From Paenibacillus macquariensis (GTDB lineage: Bacteria; Bacillota; Bacilli; Paenibacillales; Paenibacillaceae): a stretch of 64,000 bases of DNA. Of the stretch, positions 59,190-64,000 are shown in pieces (the stretch's first letter is position 1; every line of letters begins with the position of its first letter). The stretch lies in the NCBI RefSeq assembly GCF_900156375.1, contig NZ_FTNK01000014.1, forward strand, positions 1 through 64,000. The letters are read 5' to 3'. The translations under genes were made by a program, and so were the position numbers. Below the pieces are notes generated by a model, which was given only the letters and a program-made list of their open reading frames with translations, did no database searches and had not been told where the DNA came from.

Positions 59190-59771
59190 ATGCAATCATT
59201 TCAAAAATACGCAATTGTTGTACTTGGAAGTTTACTAATCGCTATCGGTACAGACTTCTACCTCGTTCCCTACAAAGTATTAGATGGCGGAATCATTGGC
59301 ATCGCATTGATTATAAATTACATTTTTGGCTTTAGAATTGGACTGGTTATCTTATTATGTAGTATCCCTATCTTCATCGTGGCATGGGTGCGTAATCGTG
59401 CCTTCTTTTATAACAGCTTAACTGGCATGCTTGTTTCGTCTCTTTTTATAGAGCTATTAGCACCGTTCCAATACCATTTTCTCTATTATATTGAATTAGG
59501 GCCGCTTACTAGTTCCATGTTCGGTGGATTTCTACTCGGTACTGGACTAGGCTTAATGTTGCGCTTTGAGACAAGTACTGGCGGAACGGATCTACTCGCT
59601 AATTTAATATCCAAATATATGCGTTTGAATGTGGGAGTCATCATATTCCTAACCGATGGGCTTATTATTGGGGTAGGGGGACTTCTTATCTCCTGGGAGA
59701 CCTTCTTCTATTCGGTGATTTCAATCGTCTCAGGGGGCATCGCAACAAGTATTTGTACGTTAAAAAACTGA
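59190..59771 (+). CDS. YitT-family (DUF161) membrane protein
   Basis: The start is placed at ATG 59190 with GGGAG eight bases upstream. The 193-residue protein has five to six helices and the pattern LVPYKVLDGGIIGIALIINY (about residues 25-44) and RFETSTGGTDLLANLI. Such proteins are widespread in Firmicutes; function is unknown. It lacks the C-terminal DUF2179 domain of the longer family members. Confidence 0.8.
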   Translation: MQSFQKYAIVVLGSLLIAIGTDFYLVPYKVLDGGIIGIALIINYIFGFRIGLVILLCSIPIFIVAWVRNRAFFYNSLTGMLVSSLFIELLAPFQYHFLYYIELGPLTSSMFGGFLLGTGLGLMLRFETSTGGTDLLANLISKYMRLNVGVIIFLTDGLIIGVGGLLISWETFFYSVISIVSGGIATSICTLKN

Positions 59772-59841
59772 TCTATTCAAAATAGCTGTGAGAAAAGAAG
59801 ATATCATTCCTCCTTTATCACAGCTAGCTTTACATCATCTC

Positions 59842-60192
59842 TTACCCTTTAGGTTTCACGAATAATGCAGCAAAGAAAGAGAAAATAATTGCTGCTGATA
59901 TCCCGGCACTCGTTACCTTAAATATTCCGGTGATAATACCGATCCATCCATCTTCCTTCAATTCTGTTATTGCTCCATGCACCAAGGCATTACCAAAGCT
60001 CGTAATCGGAACTGAAGCACCGGCACCGGCAAATTTAATAAGTGGTTCGTACCACCCTATTCCATCTAATACTGCACCTATCACGACAAGTAAGGTCATC
60101 GTGTGCGCAGGGTCGAGCTTAAACACATCGAAACAAATTTGTCCAAACACACATATAGCACCACCAACTAGAAAAGCCCATAAAAATATCAT
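59842..60192 (-). CDS. spoVAE: Stage V sporulation protein SpoVAE (SpoVAEb)
   Basis: The start is placed at ATG 60192, with GGGAGGAG upstream. The 116-residue product is a hydrophobic channel protein with four helices and the FAGAGASVPITSFGNALVHG pattern shared by SpoVAC and SpoVAE. It takes part in dipicolinic acid passage across the inner spore membrane. Third gene of the spoVACDE set. Confidence 0.92.
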   Translation of the reverse strand: MIFLWAFLVGGAICVFGQICFDVFKLDPAHTMTLLVVIGAVLDGIGWYEPLIKFAGAGASVPITSFGNALVHGAITELKEDGWIGIITGIFKVTSAGISAAIIFSFFAALFVKPKG

Positions 60193-61208
60193 GAAATACT
60201 CCTCCCAGCTTCGATAGAAACCGCATGTGCGATACAAGGAATACTTTCCCCTTGCTGAAAGCTTATCGGTGATAGAAGCGCCCCCGTTGCAACAACAAGA
60301 ATCCGTTTGAGTTCCCCTTTGCGCATACGATTAAGTAAATGTCCATAGGTTACGACAGCTGAACAGCCGCACCCACTCGCACCCGATTGAACCATCTGTG
60401 TATCATAATCGTAAATCATCATTCCGCAATCCTTATATTCAGTCTGTTGCATTGGAATCTTATGCTTCTTCAACAGTTCACAAGCGATTTCATACCCAAC
60501 TTTGGACAGATCACCTGTTACTATTAAATCGTAATGACCTGGCTGTATTTTCAAATCACGGAAATGAGCTTCCATGGTATCCACCGCAGCGGGAGCCATA
60601 GCAGCACCCATATTAAATGGATCTGTTATTCCCATATCGATAACCCTTCCGATCGTAGCAGAGGTCACTACAGGACCTTCCCCTTTGGCTGATACAATGG
60701 CCGCTCCTGCACCAGTTACCGTATATTGCGCCGTTGGCGGTTTCTGTGATCCGTACTCTGTCGGGTAGCGAAACTGCTTCTCTACGCTTGCATTATGACT
60801 ACATGTACCCGCTAACGCATGATGAGCAGATCCCGAATTCACTATCATCGAAGCGAGTGCCAAGCTTTCCATGGATGTCGCACAAGCACCAAATACACCA
60901 AGGTACGGAATAGATAATGTTCGTGCTGCGAAGCTACTACTAATGATCTGATTCATCAAATCACCACCGACATAGAACTGAACTTGCTCTTTCGTCAATC
61001 CAGCATTCTCAATTGCCAGTTTGGCGGCTTCTTCAATCAATACTTTCTCAGCCTTCTCCCAGCTATCCTCGTTGAGCATAGAATCTTCGTGAATAATGCT
61101 GAAATCATTGGCCAGCGGACCCCTTCCTTCAAAAGGTCCCACAACCGTTGCCGTTCCAAGGATTACCGGCTTATTCTCAAACACCCAACTCTGATGTCCC
61201 TTTAACAT
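60189..61208 (-). CDS. spoVAD: Stage V sporulation protein SpoVAD
   Basis: The start is placed at ATG 61208 with GGAGG upstream. The 339-residue protein has the thiolase-like fold of SpoVAD: SWVFENKPVILGTATVVGPF, GVFGACATSMESLALAS and SGCGCSAVVTYGHLLNRM. It binds dipicolinic acid on the outer face of the inner spore membrane. It overlaps spoVAE by four bases. Confidence 0.95.
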   Translation of the reverse strand: MLKGHQSWVFENKPVILGTATVVGPFEGRGPLANDFSIIHEDSMLNEDSWEKAEKVLIEEAAKLAIENAGLTKEQVQFYVGGDLMNQIISSSFAARTLSIPYLGVFGACATSMESLALASMIVNSGSAHHALAGTCSHNASVEKQFRYPTEYGSQKPPTAQYTVTGAGAAIVSAKGEGPVVTSATIGRVIDMGITDPFNMGAAMAPAAVDTMEAHFRDLKIQPGHYDLIVTGDLSKVGYEIACELLKKHKIPMQQTEYKDCGMMIYDYDTQMVQSGASGCGCSAVVTYGHLLNRMRKGELKRILVVATGALLSPISFQQGESIPCIAHAVSIEAGRSIS

Positions 61209-61209
61209 G

Positions 61210-61689
61210 TTACGATCCTCCTCCACCTTGAATGATCCATGTTAAAATACCCACTACAAACGCGGCTACCGTACCAAACACGATAACTGGACCCGCAATC
61301 TTAAACATTTGTCCACCGACACCAAGAACGATCCCTTCACTGCGATGCTCGATTGCTGCGGACGCCATAGCATTCGCAAACCCGGTCACAGGCACAGCCG
61401 TGCCAGCTCCTGACCATTGAGCCAATTTGTCATATACACCAAAGCTCGTCAATATAACGGATATCAGAATCATTACGGCAACTGTAGGATCGGCCGCCGT
61501 TTTCTCCGTAAACCCAGCCCAGTGCACAAACATTTCTTGTATCGCTTGCCCAATCAGGCAAAGCACCCCACCTGTGATAAAAGCATGAAGGCAGTTTTTG
61601 AGAACAGGTCTTGGTGGTTCGATTCTCTGTGCCAGTTCCTGATACTCCTGTTGGGTTGGGGTTAATTTTTTCTTTTTGTTGTTTGCCAT
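61210..61689 (-). CDS. spoVAC: Stage V sporulation protein SpoVAC
   Basis: The 159-residue protein has a basic N-terminus (MANNKKKKLTPTQQEYQ), four helices and the SGAGTAVPVTGFANAMASAA pattern. SpoVAC is a mechanosensitive channel for dipicolinic acid release. It overlaps spoVAD. Confidence 0.95.
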   Translation of the reverse strand: MANNKKKKLTPTQQEYQELAQRIEPPRPVLKNCLHAFITGGVLCLIGQAIQEMFVHWAGFTEKTAADPTVAVMILISVILTSFGVYDKLAQWSGAGTAVPVTGFANAMASAAIEHRSEGIVLGVGGQMFKIAGPVIVFGTVAAFVVGILTWIIQGGGGS

Positions 61690-61727
61690 ATAGTTATGCC
61701 TCCATTTCTAAAATACTCTTGTGATAA

Positions 61728-62585
61728 TTATCGAGTGAGTATCGGTCTAAGTTCATTGATTACATTTTCCATGCTGATAGCGCATTGCTCATACATTTGT
61801 TTCACTTGTTGATTGTCAGTAGACAAACTGAACATTTCTAGATCCGCTTCACACTTCTTCAAAGTCGCAAATAATGTAGCCTTATTCTGTGATTTCGGTA
61901 CAATAATCTGATCATCATATAAATCAACGAAGAGCTCCCCATAAGAGTCAACCTGACCAAGAAACACATTCTCAATGGAGACACCTATTTTCTCCAACTC
62001 CGTATCTAACCATCTCTTATTTAATCCAATCGTTGCTAACGGTTCATACATGATGTTTCCATCCATAATGACGCATTGCGTTTCTTGTTCTGGTGCAATC
62101 TTTATACCCAAATGACTAGCTGTAAGTGGTTGATTTTCTCTTGTTAATAAGACGTTCACTTCTCCGCTTGATTCCATTACGGCAAATTCTACGTCTGCCA
62201 ATCTGAATACATCCTTACTTCTTAATTGTTCTAATAACTCATCTGTTGTAAGTCGTTCTTTTTTTAAATTTTCCTCGAGTACTTTACCATCTTTAATCAG
62301 GATTGTTGATTTACCATCTAAGAGGTTTCTGGCCATTTTACTTTTAATCGTTAAATATTCGATACCAAAGGAACATGCCACCCAAACAATCAACGATATA
62401 AGGCCCAAGTGCCAGGTATCCATTTCAATTGGAATGGTGGCTGCAAGACTACCAATTGTAATTCCAGTTATGTACTCGAATAAAGAAAGCTGGGATACCT
62501 GCCTTTTACCTAGTAGCTTTGTCATAAAGAAAAGAACGACAATAGTTAAGATGGTACGTAAAGAAACAATTAACCACTCCTGCAT
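61728..62585 (-). CDS. DUF421 (YetF-like) protein with DUF1657-like tail
   Basis: The 285-residue protein begins with three helices (residues about 5-75) and the DUF421 core KLLGKRQVSQLSLFEYITGI and NLLDGKSTILIKDGKVLEEN. The last 65 residues (LFATLKKCEADLEMFSLSTD onward) resemble DUF1657, the family of the small gene at 62772-62978. DUF421 and DUF1657 proteins occur with SpoVAC-AD-AEb in the mobile spoVA2 operon linked to spore heat resistance. First gene of the minus-strand operon. Confidence 0.82.
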   Translation of the reverse strand: MQEWLIVSLRTILTIVVLFFMTKLLGKRQVSQLSLFEYITGITIGSLAATIPIEMDTWHLGLISLIVWVACSFGIEYLTIKSKMARNLLDGKSTILIKDGKVLEENLKKERLTTDELLEQLRSKDVFRLADVEFAVMESSGEVNVLLTRENQPLTASHLGIKIAPEQETQCVIMDGNIMYEPLATIGLNKRWLDTELEKIGVSIENVFLGQVDSYGELFVDLYDDQIIVPKSQNKATLFATLKKCEADLEMFSLSTDNQQVKQMYEQCAISMENVINELRPILTR

Positions 62586-62771
62586 ATTGACATACCTCTT
62601 TCCAATTCGTTTTTGTTATTACACAGTAAGATGTCCTTTAAGAGATGTTTTTAACCAAATTCAACATATTTTTTAGTTAACAAAAATGATGTATGGCTTT
62701 AGCAAAAACCGGATAAGATATGATTCGTTACTTCCTTACGCAAATAAAAAAATGATAAGGAGGTGAAACAG

Positions 62772-62978
62772 ATGACTGTTGCTTCTCAAGTAAAAACATG
62801 CTTAGCTTCTTTAAAAGGTGCTCAAGCCAGCCTTGAACAATTCGCTATTGAAACGCAAAACCAAGAAGCAAAAACAACATTTACGAATGCAGCTGAACAA
62901 GCTCAACAAATCGTGACGCAAGTAGAAACACGTGTACAGCAATTAGAGAACGAAGAACCTCAATATAAAGGATTCTAA
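62772..62978 (+). CDS. DUF1657 small helical protein
   Basis: The start is placed at ATG 62772 (AAGGAGG eight bases upstream). The 68-residue product starts MTVASQVKTCLASLKGAQAS and is a helical protein of the DUF1657 kind. It lies divergent to the DUF421 gene, and its family is a member of spoVA2-type operons. Function unknown; expected in the developing spore. Confidence 0.85.
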   Translation: MTVASQVKTCLASLKGAQASLEQFAIETQNQEAKTTFTNAAEQAQQIVTQVETRVQQLENEEPQYKGF

Positions 62979-63003
62979 GATAAAATTACATGAGGATTGC
63001 CAA

Positions 63004-63055
63004 AAAAACCACGGATTCCACAGCCTTCAGGCATGTGGTAATCCGTGGTTTTTTT
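63004..63055 (+). terminator. Terminator of the DUF1657 gene
   Basis: AAAAACCACGGATT pairs with AATCCGTGGTTTTT, with further CCACA/TGTGG pairing inside and a T-run after it. Confidence 0.9.
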
Positions 63056-63069
63056 TGTTTTTTTTACGA

Positions 63070-63350
63070 TCCATATACACTAAAAATGGATATTGTCCCA
63101 TCTTTATTAGAAACCCACACGAGAACAACAAATGATTAATATATTGACGATGTAAGGAGGTGATACATCTTGTTAAGACATCAGAAACCTATCGTCATCG
63201 AAGTTCTTGCGGCTCGAAAAGTTCTGATTGTAGCAGCAAGAGGGAATCACCATAGACACCTCTGCTAGTTTGATTCTCATTCCCCCATCTTCATTAGAAA
63301 CCCACACGAGAACTGCGAATGATTAATATATTGTACTAGTAAGGGAGGTG
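63070..63350 (+). repeat. Duplicated leader of the peptide genes
   Basis: ATTAGAAACCCACACGAGAA at 63107 recurs at 63295, each followed by AATGATTAATATATTG and a GGAGG ribosome site. The two first peptide genes therefore share a promoter region; sigma factor unknown. Confidence 0.6.
63170..63268 (+). CDS. Tiny peptide, divergent member of the His-rich family
   Basis: A 32-residue peptide starts with TTG 63170 behind a perfect AAGGAGGTGAT. It begins MLRHQKPIVIEVLAARKVLI and ends with His, Arg and Cys (HHRHLC). The beta-like IEVL...KVLIVAA core matches TIEVVLRPGQRLLVKA of the three genes that follow, but it lacks the long His run. Confidence 0.6.
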   Translation: MLRHQKPIVIEVLAARKVLIVAARGNHHRHLC

Positions 63351-63356
63351 ATACTC

Positions 63357-63488
63357 ATGTGTGGACATAGACACCATAGACGCCATAGACACCACAAAAC
63401 GATTGAAGTCGTTCTAAGACCTGGTCAAAGACTTTTAGTTAAAGCTAAAAGACGTCATCATCGACATCATCATAGACACTGTTGTTAA
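63357..63488 (+). CDS. Tiny His/Arg/Cys-rich peptide 1
   Basis: The 43-residue peptide has an N-terminal MCGHRHHRRHRHH, the core KTIEVVLRPGQRLLVKAKRR and a C-terminal HHRHHHRHCC. ATG 63357 follows GGGAGGTGAT. His and Cys at both ends suggest metal binding. It lies next to spore genes, but a coat role is only inferred. Confidence 0.7.
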   Translation: MCGHRHHRRHRHHKTIEVVLRPGQRLLVKAKRRHHRHHHRHCC

Positions 63489-63550
63489 CAATCAACACGC
63501 TATAAATTCACACTGTGATAGCTGACCTACTAGTAAAGGAGGTGATACTC

Positions 63551-63682
63551 ATGTGTGGACATAGACGCCATAGACGCCATAGACACCACAAAACGATTGA
63601 AGTCGTTCTAAGACCTGGTCAAAGACTTTTAGTTAAAGCTAAAAGACGTCATCATCGTCATCATCACAGACACTGTTTTTAG
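63551..63682 (+). CDS. Tiny His/Arg/Cys-rich peptide 2
   Basis: Forty-three residues, nearly identical to peptide 1 at DNA level; it has Arg for one N-terminal His and ends HCF instead of HCC. AAGGAGGTGAT precedes ATG 63551. A recent tandem duplication. Confidence 0.7.
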   Translation: MCGHRRHRRHRHHKTIEVVLRPGQRLLVKAKRRHHRHHHRHCF

Positions 63683-63697
63683 TAAGCATCTCTATCA

Positions 63698-63721
63698 GAG
63701 AAGGAGTTCACCCTCCTTCTC
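63698..63721 (+). terminator. Hairpin after peptide 2
   Basis: GAGAAGGAG and CTCCTTCTC form a perfect 9-bp stem with a six-base loop, followed by CCTCCCC. The T-run is poor. Confidence 0.55.
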
Positions 63722-63788
63722 CCTCCCCTTTACAAGCAAATTACAGAGCACTAAATACTTACATAGCATTATAAAGGAGGTGATATTC

Positions 63789-63914
63789 ATGTGTGGACAT
63801 AGACGCCGTAGACACCACAGAACGATTGAAATCGTTCTAAGACCTGGTCAAAGACTTTTAGTTAAAGCTAAAAGACGTCATCATCGCCATCATCACAGAC
63901 ACTGTTGTTGCTAG
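63789..63914 (+). CDS. Tiny His/Arg/Cys-rich peptide 3
   Basis: Forty-one residues: MCGHRRRRHHRTIEIVLRPG, then the core and a His-rich end with three Cys (HRHCCC). AAGGAGGTGAT precedes ATG 63789. More divergent than peptides 1 and 2. Further copies may lie past the window edge. Confidence 0.7.
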   Translation: MCGHRRRRHHRTIEIVLRPGQRLLVKAKRRHHRHHHRHCCC

Positions 63915-64000
63915 TAATCATCTCTATGGGAGAAGGAGAGTTTCTTTCCTCCTCCCTCCCTTATATAAGTTGTAATACAACACCCAATATGAGTACATAA

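Noticed and set aside
1..64000. CRISPR arrays, rRNA and tRNA genes
   Set aside because: No regularly spaced identical repeats of CRISPR size and no recognisable tRNA or rRNA sequence were seen by eye; a tRNA scan was not possible.

Overview
The window looks like the chromosome of a Paenibacillus-type spore-forming Firmicute. The evidence is strong AAGGAGG ribosome sites with frequent TTG and GTG starts, moderately AT-rich DNA, a spoVAC-spoVAD-spoVAE set, a caa3-type oxidase cluster (ctaCDEF, ctaG, ctaM) and a guanine-riboswitch xpt-pbuX operon. No rRNA, tRNA, CRISPR array or complete mobile element was found.

Region 1 (1-10 kb) is an accessory array. Unrelated single genes (two GNAT acetyltransferases, a nucleotidyltransferase, an amidase, a CD3324-family protein, small membrane and secreted proteins) are separated by at least eleven copies of a short repeat with the core CCCGTTAG. 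The repeat has two forms, CTATCCTGCCCGTTAG (A) and CTATCGTGTCCCGTTAG (B). Complete intergenic units read A, terminator-like hairpin, B, always in the same orientation, whichever way the genes point. The layout resembles a cassette array, but no integrase is present. Next to it (10.2-14.2 kb) are an AbiGi/AbiGii abortive-infection pair, a zinc-ribbon gene and an XRE regulator.

Region 2 (14.4-42 kb) is mostly ordinary chromosome. It holds a GntR-regulated ABC export operon, the cytochrome oxidase cluster, a lipid kinase, xpt-pbuX, a TrmB regulator, a UvrD-type helicase, a small alarmone synthetase, a VanY-type carboxypeptidase, an SNF2 helicase with a partner gene, a TspO-like protein, RidA and an NAD(P)-binding protein. 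A second interspersed repeat family lies upstream of ctaM and near 42.2 kb.

Region 3 (44.8-57.1 kb) is a flavin-based extracellular electron transfer (EET) locus in two convergent operons. The plus-strand operon encodes a PplA-like double FMN lipoprotein, an Ndh2-like membrane NADH dehydrogenase and HepS/HepT-like prenyl diphosphate synthase subunits. The minus-strand operon encodes EetA, EetB, two EcfA ATPases, EcfT, a U32-family Fe-S protein, a class III aminotransferase and a UbiA-type prenyltransferase. Both operons have a FNR-like palindrome near -41.5 of a plausible promoter. The co-operonic U32 protein and aminotransferase are not part of the EET set I know, and suggest a modified quinone made without oxygen. 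No ApbE-type flavin transferase or RibU is in the window.

Region 4 (57.3-64 kb) starts with a candidate structured RNA. It continues with a small L,D-transpeptidase, a squalene/phytoene synthase homologue, a YitT-family protein and a spoVA operon of the mobile spoVA2 kind (DUF421, SpoVAC, SpoVAD, SpoVAE plus a divergent DUF1657 gene). It ends with a tandem family of at least four tiny His/Arg/Cys-rich peptide genes that runs up to the window edge.
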